Shown here one piece after another: positions 44,880-58,301 of a DNA stretch of 64,000 bases. Source of the DNA: Anoplolepis gracilipes (Eukaryota; Arthropoda; Insecta; Hymenoptera; Formicidae); assembly GCF_047496725.1 (NCBI RefSeq), contig NC_132972.1, forward strand, positions 7,494,001 to 7,558,000, read 5' to 3'. Within the stretch, counting starts at the first letter, position 1. Every line of letters starts with the position of its first letter. The notes under the pieces were generated by a model that did no database searches, was not told the origin of the DNA, and saw only the letters and a list, made by a program, of their open reading frames with translations. Both the position numbers and the translations under genes were made by a program.

Positions 44880-45769
44880 ATGTTACGACAATGCGAACGT
44901 TAGAATAAATGAATTTTATAAAGAAAGAATGTCTCACAGTTTGTTAAATATATGTATAATTATTAGATTATAGTTTCAAACAATATTAAATTTAATTAAT
45001 TTAGAATATTAAATAATAATAATAATAGAATTTTTTATTAATATGTATCTTGTTAAATAAATTTTTCGAAACTACATTTTATTCAATTTTCTTATTTTCT
45101 TAATTTATATATATATATTTTAATTATTATTATAATTTGTATTAATTTATATATGTATTGTAATAATTAATATAAATATACCAAAATTTAGATTACAGAT
45201 ATCAAAATTAAATTATGAAACTGATACGACATAATTACATTACAATACAATATTAATAAAAAAAAGAGGCGTCTTTAAAAAATAATATAATATAAAATAA
45301 TCACGGTTCTACGATTAGTTTAAACAAAGTAGTAATTTATTCCATGGAATAGCAATGAAAAGTATATACCAAAAAACTGCCATTAAAAAACAAAATTTAA
45401 ATAAAAAATACTTGTATTGCTTGTAAGCAACATTTCCATTCTGTTCCGCTAATACTGCGTATTATTTGATTGCTATTTATGTATGTTTCTTGTTTCTATT
45501 AAAAATATTCAAAAACAACTAAACAAAAAAAAAAAATAAAAATAAGAGAGTATAAAACTAGCAAAGATAATTTGTTAATGTTAAAGAAATTGTCATTATT
45601 TCTGTTATCCCCATTTATAATACAAGAAGATTATTTCTTCAAAACTGATAACTTATTTTATATATAATCTTCTATTTATATTTCCGGATAATTTTAATAT
45701 AATACCATAAAATCCACTAAAAGTAATTTCTTGTATTTATTATAATTTTGATTATTGTGATAATATAGA
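44880..45769. other. No gene seen
   Basis: Very AT-rich sequence after the importin-5 remnant. No repeats or frames could be supported. Confidence 0.4.
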
Positions 45770-45973
45770 TTATATATATTTTATCTTCTCGTTTTCCAAT
45801 ATCGTCTTCGTCGTTTTGGTATCGTCTCCATTGTATTGATGATTGATTTCAGACAAGAGTACGTGTTGCTCTCTTCCTCTGACAAGTAATAGTATTGCGT
45901 CATCGTCGAGTATGAAAGACTTTTTTTCGTGAATGTTAATATCGAATACATAACATTGAATGTAATATCTCCT
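45770..45973 (-). other. Unassigned open stretch (67 codons)
   Basis: After a possible acceptor (gattttttaag) the minus strand reads RRYYIQCYVFDINIHEKKSF, ILDDDAILLLVRGREQHVLL and SEINHQYNGDDTKTTKTILE to a TAA at 45770-45772. The area has higher GC than its neighbours. Another minus-strand frame here is also open, so chance is not excluded. The product is not recognised. Confidence 0.2.
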
Positions 45974-45979
45974 CTTAAA

Positions 45980-47270
45980 AAATCTAAAAAAAAGATGTTA
46001 CACTAAAGAATTAACTTTAGTTTCTATCTCCATAACGTAAAAATTTTATCACTCTAAAAAAACTGTTATTTTAAATTTTTCAAGAAGACTTGAGTAACAT
46101 GAAAAAGTATTTAAATATTAAAAGCATATCTCTTATATAATTTATATATTTATATAATAACAGAAACTATACGCTGATATTATTTGTGTACGCTGATATT
46201 TACATAATTACATAATAACAGAAATTATATCCTGATATTATTTATTATTGCAACTTATAGCTTTACTAGTGTCGATTTTTATCAATGTTTGCCTGCTCGA
46301 GCTTGAAATGTGTAAGATTAAAATTTAAAATACCATTCTTGTAACAGCCAATTATATAAATAATGTATTACCTTTTGTCTGAAATAGAAACGATATTTTA
46401 AGTAAAATAAAATGTATAAAGAGAAGATCAAAAAATGGAAAAAAACAAATCAAAATACGATTCGAAAGGAACAAATATACGAATCTATAGACTTACGCAT
46501 ATCTGAGTTATTTCTACAGAATTTTTCTAGAAAATATTTTAGTCTATTTTTTTGTGACATAATCACATTGTCGCAAAATAACATAGTCTTTCGTGTTGTG
46601 CGATCAATATGACATAATTTTCGATGCTCTTTATCCCATAAAATACTTTGTGCAATTATATATCTTTATATAAATCAATTGTAAATGTAACAAATCGATA
46701 AAATTAATTTTTTCTTTTAGAACAAAAATTGTACCAAAATACCAATGCCAGAGCCAAGCAATAGATTTAAGAATGAACGCTATACTCAATTAAAAACTAA
46801 ATAAATAATAATTACATTAACCAGACGTTTCAAAATAATATAATAATTTCATTAATCAGACCATCCACTTTTTAAAAATCCTCTTTAGTGATGCATAACA
46901 CAACAATTTAAACGTTACGTCAATCTAAATATAATAGTCATGAGTCTATGAAAAGAAAGCCCAAAATATATAAAATTAACAATATATAAACAATACTAAT
47001 ATTATAAATATATAACGGAAAAATATATCAGAAAATACAAAGAGTATTTGCATATTATATTTAATATAAAAGTAGATATAAATGCTGAATTGATACTTAC
47101 TAATAATTAATTAAATGTGTCATTTGAAAAAAATCGCATTTTTGGTGCAACCAACCCGTGTATCGAATTTACGAAATCATACGTTTGCTATGCAATTATC
47201 ATTAACAAAAACGCTAATCTGCGCCAATATAGCAATGATTAGCTGCATCTAATAATAATAGTAATTATTA
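45980..47270. other. No gene seen; part shared with 28560-28700
   Basis: AT-rich. The block at 47100-47230 (aaatgtgtcatttgaaaaaa, ggtgcaaccaacccgtgtat) matches 28585-28700, another sign of dispersed duplication from the torsin-like locus. Confidence 0.4.
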
Positions 47271-47329
47271 TTATTTTATTTTAACACAATTTTTGAGAAT
47301 TTTGCATGTTCTTTTTTTTTATGAAAGTA

Positions 47330-47660
47330 TTTTTGACAGTCTTTATACAATAGTTTGATTTTTTAGATCTGTATTACGCATCAAATCGTCATCAATCTGC
47401 TCAATCTTAAAATCGATTAATATGGTAACTCGATTGTAATATTGTTTTTTTTTAATACAGATAGTTTTTTTCATAAAGTTTACCACGTCTGTAGAATACT
47501 TTGCTTTTCAATTCTCCAAGGCAATAAAGTTTGGGCGCTATTAAAAGATAAAGGACTGTTTCTTCTTGTTTCTTCTTCTGTGAAAGTTTTTTTATAATGT
47601 CCACCGTGTATGATTTGTCGACGTTTGTATCGATGACAGCTACTACCTTTAAAAAGTATG
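47330..47660 (-). pseudogene. Torsin-like ATPase core fragment, minus strand
   Basis: From 47658 downward the frame reads YFLKVVAVIDTNVDKSYTVD then IIKKLSQKKKQEE. This is the Walker A region; the lysine and serine of GKS are kept (DKS) but the glycines are lost. After frame changes, STDVVNFMKK and VTILIDFKIEQIDDD, then MRNTDLKNQTI, match STDVINFVKM and ITIMAVFKIEEIY of the 9120 copy. It is the only remnant in the window that still has a GKS-like lysine. Confidence 0.6.
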
Positions 47661-47669
47661 GATGATATT

Positions 47670-48280
47670 ATATCATAAATATCTTTGATTTTGAATCCGT
47701 AAATATAGATGTTATATCATGTATATATCTCATTGTATTCATAGATATCGTCAGTTAAATGCAAGATTATAAGTAAGATAATATTGTGTGAATATATTAT
47801 TGTGTGAAAATAATATTGTGAGAATATTATCGATATATCCCGCGCGTTTATTTTTTTAATATAATATTATTGTATAACCTCTTATTGAATCCGTGGATAT
47901 GGTTAATATAGTCATGAATATCTTTTGTCTTAAATCTTATCTTAAATTTTGTCTTAAATAGCTGTAAGTCATGGTGTCATATAATGAATATATGTTCTGT
48001 TACATTCATAAATGTATGTAATGTCTTACCGTCGATATCTTCCGTTGTATCTGTAAGATTTTTTTATTTTCATATATTCTTTATTCATACTTTATTGTTG
48101 TGGATCACATCGTTGATATTTAAGCTGTTACGGATTTGTTAAAACACTATTGTTACAATTATTTGAGCTCGTCGATTTATGCTTGCAAATTCGATAATCT
48201 TATCTAGTCTCTAATTTTACAAATAAAAAAATATTTGGTTAATGCCATTTGATATTTTATATTTAGACAATCGCATATTC
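47670..48280. other. No gene seen
   Basis: AT-rich sequence with imperfect repetition of ttgaatccgt(a/g)(g/a)atat-type units at 47690 and 47885. No frame was supported. Confidence 0.35.
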
Positions 48281-48481
48281 AGCTCTCTTAAGCTGGCAGG
48301 ACCAAATCAGCAAAATCAAATGGGTTAATATATATTAAGTTAGCAGCGTCACGATTTTTTCTGAATTGGCATGGGGTACAAAATTATTTTTGATGGTACA
48401 AAATAGTACAAAATAAGTACTAAATAATCCATTAGGTCCCGTTTGATTTTGCTGATTTGGTCCTGCCAGCTTAAGAGAGCT
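48281..48481. mobile_element. Short inverted-repeat element, 201 bp
   Basis: The ends AGCTCTCTTAAGCTGGCAGG continuing accaaatcagcaaaatcaaa are perfectly inverted over more than 40 bp. The centre carries gaattggcatggggtacaaa. A larger relative lies at 49471-50256. No target duplication was found. Confidence 0.8.
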
Positions 48482-49025
48482 AATTTGTATGTTATTATAC
48501 GTTTAATCGGAAAATAATTGGAAAATTACATTTACATGCAAATCGGAGGAAATGTGAAAACGTATGATGCTAAGTATGTTTAATTTTTATGATTTTCATC
48601 ATATCTAATATCTAGGTGCGATTCTTATTTCGAATATATCATAGCAATACTTCTCGCGATTTCCATTTAATATTATTAACTATTAATTTTATAATTTTAT
48701 TACGGGCGATACATATTTCTCTAATAATAATCTTTAAATATACCTTAGATGCTTTTTCGCACTTTGAATTTTTCGCGAATTGAGATAATGTAATATATTA
48801 ATCATTTTCAGATTGAGATAATACGAATCGCAGGATCGAATGATGAAGCGAAAAATTGTAATACACTCATTTATTAATAAAATTAATTTGAAACTCGAGA
48901 ACGAAAGGTGTTGTAAGTAAAAGTAGTTTTACAAAAGAATCAGATAGATCGTATATCGAAAGCTACTGACAATGAAGTAGAAAAACTTTATTGATATAAA
49001 CGACATATGTATATCGAATACGTAC

Positions 49026-49345
49026 TTGTTAATTCTCGAGCGTTGGCTGAACAATAATAATTTTTTCGTCTCTCTGCTTTCTGCGCGACGCGGCGCGGCG
49101 GTCCTTTCCCCCACTTGCCTTCCCTCACTATGTCCCATGCCGTGTCTTCTACGTCACGCATACCAAGGATACAAACAAGGACGCGTCACTATTTTTTACA
49201 AAGGATATTCGGCATACCTACGTATATTATTTTATAGGCATAAGGAATTTGTTATCTTACATCGTCATACGGTGTTCGGCGCTCGACCATTACAGACGTA
49301 GCGCGCTGTTGCTCTTGTCATATGTATGGCGACATTCGAAGGAAT
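49026..49345 (+). promoter_or_regulatory. GC-rich island, possible promoter-proximal sequence
   Basis: A 300-bp patch clearly richer in GC and CpG than the surrounding DNA (cgcgacgcggcgcggcggtc) has CRE-like ctacgtcacgc and gacgcgtcac. Near its end an ATG (49326) is followed by MATFEGI and a GTATGC donor-like site. It could be a promoter with a short first coding exon, but no continuing gene was found. Confidence 0.25.
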
Positions 49346-49470
49346 AGGTATGCGTACTTCGTATATACCGTATTATTCTTTAAAATACGATTAGCTAATT
49401 ATAATCTTTATAATTAGCAATTGTTAACATAATTGATTAACTCTTATGATAAACTACACGTAAGAATATC

Positions 49471-50256
49471 AGCTCTCTTAAGCTGGCAGGACCAAATCAG
49501 CAAAATCAAATGAGACCTAATGAATTATTTAGTACTTATTATGTACTACAATCGGACCTCTTATCCTACATTTTCGGTCCGGAATCTTCCCCTTAAACCT
49601 CTGATCTTACGACAAAAATTTGAGAATAGGGATATAATTCCCCTTTCGCGGTCGTAGCATGAGAGGATTTTTTTTTGTAGGATAAGAGGTCTGACTGTAT
49701 TTGTACCACCAAAAATAATTTTGTACCCCATGCCAATTCAAAAAAAATCGTGGCGCTGCTAACTTAATATTAAGCTAGCAGGACCAAAAGAAAGAATTAA
49801 AGAAATAAATAAAACAAAACAGATATAATTAGTACTAAATTTGTACTAATTTGTACCACCGAAAATAATTTTGTACCACCGAAAATAAATTTGTACCCCG
49901 TGCCAATTAAAAAAAAAATTATTTTTTATTTTTTAAGCGTTTTTATTATTATATATAGTTGAATATTAAATTAGCAGAACCACAATTTTTTTTAATTGGC
50001 ACGGGGTACAAATTTATTTTCGGTGGTACAAATTAGTACAAATGCTGTTATTAATCAGATCAATTTTTATTTTTCATTTTTTAATGGTTTTTATTACGAT
50101 AGTTGAATATTAAGTTAGCGGACCACCATTTTTTTTTTAATTTGCACGGAGTACAAATTTATTTTCGGTGGTACAAAATAGTACAAAATAAGTATTAAAT
50201 AATTCATTAGGTCCCATTTGATTTTGCTGATTTGGTCCTGCCAGCTTAAGAGAGCT
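49471..50256. mobile_element. Composite inverted-repeat element, 786 bp, with nested insertion and inner repeats
   Basis: It has the same perfect ends as 48281-48481. Inside, gtaccaccgaaaataaattt and ttgtaccccgtgccaattaa are mirrored at 49986-50029, and further partial copies of the centre (ggcacggggtacaaattta) recur at 49860-50170. It grew by internal duplication and by insertion of the 49549-49697 element. Confidence 0.75.
49549..49697. mobile_element. Nested mariner-like MITE, 149 bp, TA target
   Basis: CAATCGGACCTCTTATCCTA at the left mirrors TAGGATAAGAGGTCTGACTG at the right with two mismatches. TA flanks both ends. It encodes no protein. It lies inside the 786-bp element and splits a block that is continuous in the 48281 copy. 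Confidence 0.75.
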
Positions 50257-50259
50257 CGC

Positions 50260-51365
50260 CTATTCTACTCTCTGAATAGTCACGCTGTGTTAAATAACAA
50301 ATGCGCCACGTTCTAATATTTGTTGGTTAAATATAAATTAATATAATATAAACTAATTATAAATAAATAGGCAAATAAGAGTCGAGCGCGAATGGAAAGG
50401 CGCAAAGAAAACAAATAATAAACTAATTATGAACTAAATGTTTTGATACCTCTTATTTGGTCCATCTTTAGTAATCATAAACTGTAGAATGTAGAATACA
50501 AATATTATGTGCCTCGTTTTTGCTGTGAAATTAAACATCTTGAAAAAACATAAAATAACACGCAAATAAATTTTATTGATGATAAAATACAGAACCTACT
50601 TTTATTTTATATTAATATTTCAGACAGTTTTAATTATAATTTTTATATTATTAAAATTTTATATATGTATAATTAAAAACTAATTTTTTAAATTATTATA
50701 TAAAATAAATTTTATTATTTAACAAATAAAGACGGACAAATAACTTTTGAAAATAAACTTTAGTAAATAAATTGAAGATTATAAATAGAATTATTAAGTT
50801 TTAACATGCCTTTTAAAATGGTTATAATTTTTATCAAAAGATTTAATACCTAGCGAATTTTCCGACTCTAAATATCTTCGCAATTAATAGCTGCTTGTAA
50901 TTAAGTTGCATAAATTGTTGCAATTTTAAAAAATTTGTTTTGTAAATGGAAGGTCTAAACGTCTACCATAATTCCTTGTTTAATTCGGAAACATCATAAA
51001 TTCAAAACTATAAATTGCTTTTTCATTAATGTTGAACAGGATTTGAAAAACCTTTTTTGCAAGAAAAAGATCGATCTCTTAATAACAATTCTCAAAAGTG
51101 ACAATGATACGTGTTTACACGTTGTTTAATCCATCTTTTGTCCTGCAAATCGAAGCATGCATTCGAGGAATTTTTAATTAAAGAGAATTTACCTGATATT
51201 TGTTTATTATTATCCTAAATAGCTAATGTGAAGCTTTGTACAAACACATGTACTTGCAAACCAGACGTCAATAAGAGAAATAAATATATAATTCTGTTAA
51301 TTTTTTTAATAATCTTTTAATTGTTGTTTATGTAATAATTGTTGGATATTTTACATTTTTTTAAA
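50260..51365. other. No gene seen
   Basis: AT-rich. A block at 50520-50720 (aaataaattttattgatgat, ttatataattaaaaactaat-type) resembles 41880-42060, another dispersed duplication. No coding support. Confidence 0.4.
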
Positions 51366-51367
51366 TT

Positions 51368-51369
<2 letters not shown>

Positions 51370-51420
<51 letters not shown>
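51370..51420. repeat. (AT)n microsatellite
   Basis: An uninterrupted TA run of about 48 bp. Confidence 0.95.
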
Positions 51421-51425
<5 letters not shown>

Positions 51426-51639
51426 TAATTATTTATTAATAAAATTGTTAATAATTGTTAATAAAATTATTAATAGAATTTATTTTTAGTTTTACTGTTA
51501 ATTTTCACTGATTTATAATCTCTTAAATTTACAGAAAAATATAAACTAAATCAAAGATATTAAAAGGTCTATTCATTTCTATACGTGTTATACTAACATC
51601 AGATTATTATGCACCGATTCGCAAGTTTTTTATACTTCA

Positions 51640-52870
51640 TGAATAATGTCAAATTTAATTAATCAGATTTTTTATACTATTCATAAATCGTGAATCGCGC
51701 ATCATAAAGAATAAATATGCATAGTTTGGTCAACATTATTCGTTATTGTTTCTTCTTTTTCTTTTTGAAATGTGTATCCTCTCGTCTCACTTCAAACGCA
51801 AACATATAACTATGGATATTGAAATAATTTCCTATAAAAACGCCAATTCGAAATGTTATTAACATAAAATGCGATTCGTAAATGTAAAACCTAAGATGTT
51901 CTACATTCATCCTATTGTTTCAATAAATTAAGAAATGTATTATATATCGTAATAACCTTATAAAAACTGTAAGCCGAAAAAATCTGCAATATGTGTATCA
52001 AATGTAAGATTATTATAATTATAATAAAAATTATAATTATAATAAAATTCTGCTTCTGGCATTCTCCGCTGGTCTCCCAACATATTTTTATTCATGTCAC
52101 ATCACAAAGAATCGGCGCACCCCGTGTCGAAAGAAACACTCGCTTTCACTCGCCGGTACTTGAGGGATAGAGCGTCTCGAGAAACTAGAAGCATTAGAAT
52201 CAAACTTACTGAGACTACGTTGGTGATTGCAATGTTATTAAATTATCTGTTGCTCTATCTCTCGATTTAGCTCGAATTATCTATCTTTATTTAGCATTCA
52301 ATGAACAAGGATAAAATTACTTTTACGAGCGTTCAGATCGTTAAAGAGAATGTAGTCTTAATGTAGAGGTGCGAAAAAAAAGGACCACTAAACTTAGACG
52401 TTGATGAAACACGTGTTGTTAGCGTAATAACATTATACTAAAAAAAAGAAGCAACATTGTGATAAGTTTCAATGATCTTATTTCATCGTCTACAACGCTC
52501 TTTCATCAAAAACATTTGATATATTTTTCCTTTTAATATGATCTTTGATAATTTAGTTGTATTTTGTATTAATAGTAAGATTTTGAAGAATTCGTGACGT
52601 ATTCATAAGATAAAATTATTTGCGTTCGAAGCGAAATAAGAGATCATAGTCGTGTTTCAGAAAGAAAAGGAAGAGACGATGAAGTGTAATGTTAACACAG
52701 ATTATGCGCATATTCACAATTTGTAAATACTAAATAAAGAAATACATCATTGATTGAATTTGACAAATCTTCCATTCACATTATTCATGTATTGTAAACG
52801 CATCGCAAATACGTACATAGGCATTAGCATAAGATATGCGGAAATAAGCACATTTTTTGGCTTACAATTA
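51640..52870. repeat. Region of dispersed repeats shared with 28.7 and 30.1-30.4 kb
   Basis: 51650-51740 and 52755-52830 are two versions of the ttattcataaatcgtgaatc / aatcttccattcacattatt block. 52055-52170 carries the ctgcttctggcattctccgc and actcgctttcactcgccggt sequence seen at 30076. Elements are short and undefined. Confidence 0.45.
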
Positions 52871-53960
52871 GTTCATATTTTTCTGAAAATTTATTTCAAA
52901 GAAAAAATGGATAAAAATTGATAATAGAATTAAAAGCGTTTTATTAATAATAGTTGAATAGTTGTTTTATTAATAATAATTTTGAAACGTAAAGTAAAAT
53001 AGTTGTTACACAAACAAATGTTTAAATAAATATTAAAAGATTAAGATTAGAGATTTAGAGATTAATAAATGTTCAAAAATTAATATTTAGAAATAAATAA
53101 ATATTATCACAATTATATACACTCAAAAAAAATTAACGAGACAACAATTGTTTGATGTAAAAGTTGTCAAACTTTGAAGTGCTGTAACTTCACAAGAAAT
53201 TATCCTACTGAAACGAACAAAAAAACAAATTAAAATTTGAAAGGTCTACTTTGAGATGCTCTTAGGCCCATGACGATGCAGTCATTAATTTTAAAGTTAC
53301 GTAATTTTGAAGCGGAATAAAGCAAATAAGAAAATGTAAAAATCTCAACTTTAACGCATCGCACCGAGTGAGATGATTTTTTCTGGCTTATCAAACCAAT
53401 TTCAAGTGAACGGCTGTTTCTTTAGCTTTAATTTTGTTTTTTTATTTCTTGTTGTACGATTTTTTTTTGCCAAGTTATTTCACTTTAAACAAAAAAAAAA
53501 ACTCTTTTTAAATTTTAATAGGCCATATTACGCGAACAGATCATCGTACAGAAATGAAAAAAAAGTATTTTGAAACTTAAAGTATCAGCTTTCAAGTAGT
53601 AAGACTAAATTTCAGATAAGATGTCTTTTTGCATGCCGTTTTGCACTTTGAATTCAGCTTCAAAATTTTAGTACGCCGACAATACAAATTAAGATGGCTG
53701 CACATAATCTAAAATTCATTCTTTCGGTCGCTTAAGAATAAAAGTTGAAAATATACTCTTTCAAATCCACTTTGGTTTTTTAAGATTCGATTATTTTTGA
53801 CAGAGATTTCAACTTTAAAGTTTGTGAGATAATTTTAAACAGAATATGCATATAGTAAACGTATTCTTCATCGCGCCTACAACTCAAACGTGCGTACGTG
53901 CGTGTGTGTAGTAAAAGAGTACCTACGAAAAAAAGGTCAATTCTTTGCATTTTCATTTTG
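52870..53960. other. No gene seen
   Basis: A block from about 53120 (cactcaaaaaaaattaacga) to 53960 has its own composition and may be an old transposon, but no inverted or direct terminal repeat was found. Confidence 0.3.
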
Positions 53961-53969
53961 TCGAACATA

Positions 53970-54570
53970 ATAATATACGATTAAAATTTGTATTTTTTTA
54001 AATACATTCTCGATTGTAACATATTGCAAAGAAATTTTAAAACTACAAATAATTAAAAACATTTTTTAGGCTTTATAATAATATGTCAAATTGCATTTCC
54101 GTGTTGTTTAATTAGATCGTCAGTTTATTATTCCTCCAGATTTAAAAGATAATTTTAATAACTAATAGAAAAGAATAAAACTTTTAATTTTGCATTGAAA
54201 TCCAACTTACATATGATTTACATTGTCATGATTTGTTAACATAAACGCGTGATGAAATTTTTGTACGCGTTACTTCCAAATTGTATTAAAAACAAGCGGT
54301 GATTTTTAAAGGAGATAAATGTGTAATGGTCGTTTAGTAGTACATCCACAGACAAAACGTGTAATCAGCTGTTATGCACGGTTAAACAAACTCATATTAA
54401 TTAAGTACCGAATATACGTAATATCTCGGACTTTTCTAACTTTCTTTTTGTAATTACTTGGATTTACTACAATTTATAAGCGACCAACCGCAGTCATTGC
54501 GTATGTATAAACCTTCGTAATGACACGTAATGCTCAAAAGATAGATATTACGCTGCGTTACGTTGCTACA
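53970..54570 (+). repeat. Torsin-locus 3' flank copy without its gene
   Basis: attctcgattgtaacatatt, ttagatcgtcagtttatta, gtaatcagctgttatgcacg, gtaatatctcggacttttct and attacgctgcgttacgttgc follow 9600-10200 in order. It is the right-most trace of the torsin-like locus. Confidence 0.65.
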
Positions 54571-54579
54571 ATCTATTAT

Positions 54580-57500
54580 ACCAAGAAATATTTTTTCTTT
54601 TATTCCAAGTAATAAACTGTAGAATGTTATAATAGAACTTTTTAAAAAGGGTATCAAATTACTTAAATCCTTATTTGAAACTATATTTTGAAACTCTATT
54701 TTCTTTTTTATAATTTGTAATAATTATTATATAAAAGAAATTTATACACAAAAATTAATAAAAATTAACAAAAAATTAATTTTAGAATTATTATTACGTA
54801 GTTGTACTTTTATTAAATTTACTTTGTGTTATAATACGATAATTTTTTTTTTCAAATTAAAGCTTGCGAGTAAAAAATGTAATTAATTTAGCATTAAAAA
54901 ATTCTAGATAATAATTTTTAATTATCTTGTATAATATGCACTATGTAATCTTGTATAATATATATTACCTATATCTTGTATAATATTTATTATATAAGAT
55001 ATTTACTGGCATATATATATATATATATATATTATCATTAATTGCTTATGATATTTATTTTAATATTATATTAGAAATAATGTAACACTCAAATGCCAGA
55101 GTGAGTCAAATATTTCATAACTTTTGAATCAGCATACAAATATGCTTTAATAAATAAGATTTTTTTTTATATCATCTCTTTATGATCTATTTATTTCTTT
55201 TTTAATAACACTTCTTTTCTTGATCTTTTCACGTAATTTAAAAAGCAACTCAATCAATGTAAAAATTTTTGCTTATACGTAACGTTACGTCTTTTTATGA
55301 TAAAAAATATCTCTTATTTGCCTCTTACGTATACATCGATGATGATGCAATTGGTCATAAGTTACGTTCGTTCTGTAACGCAAAGCTATGTTACATTGCT
55401 TCCAATTTGCCCCGTTATTCTACTTCTTTGAATGTTTCGAACAACTCTACATATTTTTAAAAATAATTAGTTTATTATAGCAATTTTGATGAGGAAAATT
55501 ACACAATTATACCGAAGAATTACGTTTCCTGTTTGTCAGCAACGAAACATTTACCCGACAATGGTTTTAACGATTCATTAAAGTTGCAATTACGGACACA
55601 CAGACATCCTATATGTGTGCCTGTCAATAATCGTAGGAGTTTCATTCGCTTTGCCGCCAGCAAAGTTGCTCGAAGACACATGCGAATGCGACCCAACAAT
55701 TTTCAGCTTGATTACTAGACATCATCTTTTAACATCCGTTTTGATGACACGGATATGATAATTGCCTTCCCGGTTCGAGTTTCTTTTGCAACGATATCGT
55801 TGGATCATTGTTATGCTTTTCTAGTTAAAAGAAATGATAAAATTGACAGAAATCTCTTTCTTTTCATCGTAATCACTCTTCTGTCTCATTTGTTATTATA
55901 AAAATTCTCTGCTACGCGAAGGCGATTAGCTGATTACTATTTTAAGTTATCTATTTCCATTTCTCTCGTTATATAATGTTTCAGCGATATTATGCGGCAA
56001 CGCTCCGCATGTTTTACGTGCGAGGTCGTAAAATACGGAACCGCGCGACAGCCACACTCGAGCAGAGAAAAATTGCGGTACATTATTAGAATTGCGGTGG
56101 ACCAAGTACAAACATCTTACTCGTCAGGTTTACTTTCAGCTGACCGGTCAGATGTCTATCAAACAAAAGATCAAGAAAGATCAAGGCTCTGATAATAAAA
56201 ATAAATAAAAAAATGAATACTAGAAATGGTCGAATGCGGTTGTCAATGCATAACATTGTAGATATAATTACATAAAATTGTAAGACAAGAAATTAATCAA
56301 GAAAAACTTACAAATACATGTTTCTTACAAATACGGTTTTAGATTAAACCTTCTTCAGTGTAAATTAAAAATAAAATTAAATAAACACAATAAATAAAAT
56401 AATTACAAATAGGAAGCAACAGACGGATGAGTAAAGTCCAGCTGAAGAAAATTTTTTTAATTTATTCTTTAATATTAACTATCAATCATCATGCTGTTTT
56501 CCTGAAACTAAAAACAAGGAACTTAACAAATTTTTCTTTGTTTTTTAATATGTGATAGAAACGATAAAATATATATAAGAATATAATAAAAAAAGAGATT
56601 CTTCAAATTTATCGACGTAATTACTGACAGAATAAGATCTTATCATATATAAATTATATTACAAGACTAAAAGTCATAAAAGTCATAAACGTTAACCGTA
56701 AGTCATAAAGTTCGTCGACATAACTATTTAAATGAGAAGATGGACTCGGTTATAATAAGTCAATGCAAAATGATATAATAGGTAACTGAAACCGCAGAAC
56801 AGACATTAAAATAAAAACAAGCTTCAATCAATGTCAATCAATATATCAGTGCGGTAGTATTAAATTATAACAATAAATTTTTATGATGGAAAAATAAAAA
56901 AATTACATATAAGCATCATATAAAATTCTAACAAGACTAAATTTTTGTCTTTTAATTAAAGCATTTTCTAAATTAATCTAAATTAAAGTAACAAGGTTTA
57001 TCACTGAGAATTTGAGAATAATCCCATTGAAAATCATTTTTGTTATTAAATTCTATAATCAATTACTACATAATTCTATGTATTATTCTTTGTTATATGA
57101 TCTCTGTGTTTTGAGATATTCATGTTCATGTTTGATGAATTTTTGAACTTATATTCATATTCATATTTGATGAAATCTTCAGTCTTTATATTTTTTCAGC
57201 TTATGTATAAGGCATCACATTAACAGCAATTGATTTTTTATGTACATTGTTTTGAAAATGAGAAGATACTAGATTTTATAATTTTTTTATAAACCATTTT
57301 AATTTATTTAACTCGGTATAAACTAATCGGTACTCTTATGATAATCAAATTAAAATTCTCGTAAATAAATTGATAAAATTAGACAGATTTGGAATTTTGA
57401 AAATCTCTCAGAGAATTGTATTAAATATTCTTATTAATTAATATAATTAATAAATAATTTTCATTTTATGACTTCAAATTTATTAATTGTTTCAAGAATT

Positions 57501-58290
57501 ATGATAAACAGAATATCCATTTTTAGAATATCGATAATAAATTCTAAATTCTTTTCCTAGTATTTTGGATAGAATAGAAAGAAAATTTTCAAGATTGATA
57601 ACGTATGTCTTTTTTGACACATCAGCTAATTAGTAAGTATCTATAGTTTTGTTTGTAATACCAATTGAATTTTAAATATCTGTTACAAAGAATAATGGTT
57701 AGATTTAAAAAGCTTAAGCATTTATCAGAACCCATTTCCATCGTGAGCTGAACTTTACAATAAAAGAAGTCTAAAATATGCAAGATAAAGAGAACTGCCA
57801 AGGCCACGTTATTTGCACATGACATAAAAAGATAGAATAAAAAAGAGTTTTTAAGTACTTTGGATTCTACAATAAATTCTGCAAAACCTAAAACTTCCTT
57901 ATAAATTTATAAAATTGTATGCAATTTTATTTAAATGAAAAACATGAACTTTTAAACTAATTTTAAAGTAATAATAAATTCTCAAACAGAATTTTAATAT
58001 TTTTAATAATAATATTTCATCTATTTTTATGCCTTCGATAGCCAAATCTAATGAAAAAGAAAATATCACTTGCTATAGTGTATAAAAAAAATTCAGTAAA
58101 CAAGATTATTATTTCAGATTTACAATCAAAATTTAAAAAAATGGAGCTCAGGATTTTATCTTAAATCTTTTTCATTATTTATTTGTTTCAAAAAAGAAAG
58201 GCTGGTTCCGGAAATGATCACAGACACAACCGGGGAATCGCGTTACGAAACTGATAGTATCGCGCATCGTTTCTCTATATTAACGATACT
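54580..58290. other. No supported gene; several moderate-GC patches
   Basis: Patches at 55260-55730 and 55985-56190 are less AT-rich. The 55269-55460 frame (YDKKYLLFASYVYIDDDAIG) resembles the 40342 frame. None has convincing splice sites or a recognisable product. The rest is AT-rich with an (AT)n run at about 55010. Confidence 0.35.
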
Positions 58291-58301
58291 ATCTAGATAT
58301 C

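Noticed and set aside
53120..53960. Possible DNA transposon starting cactcaaaaaaaattaacga
   Set aside because: No matching inverted end or target duplication could be found, so it is only described as unassigned sequence.
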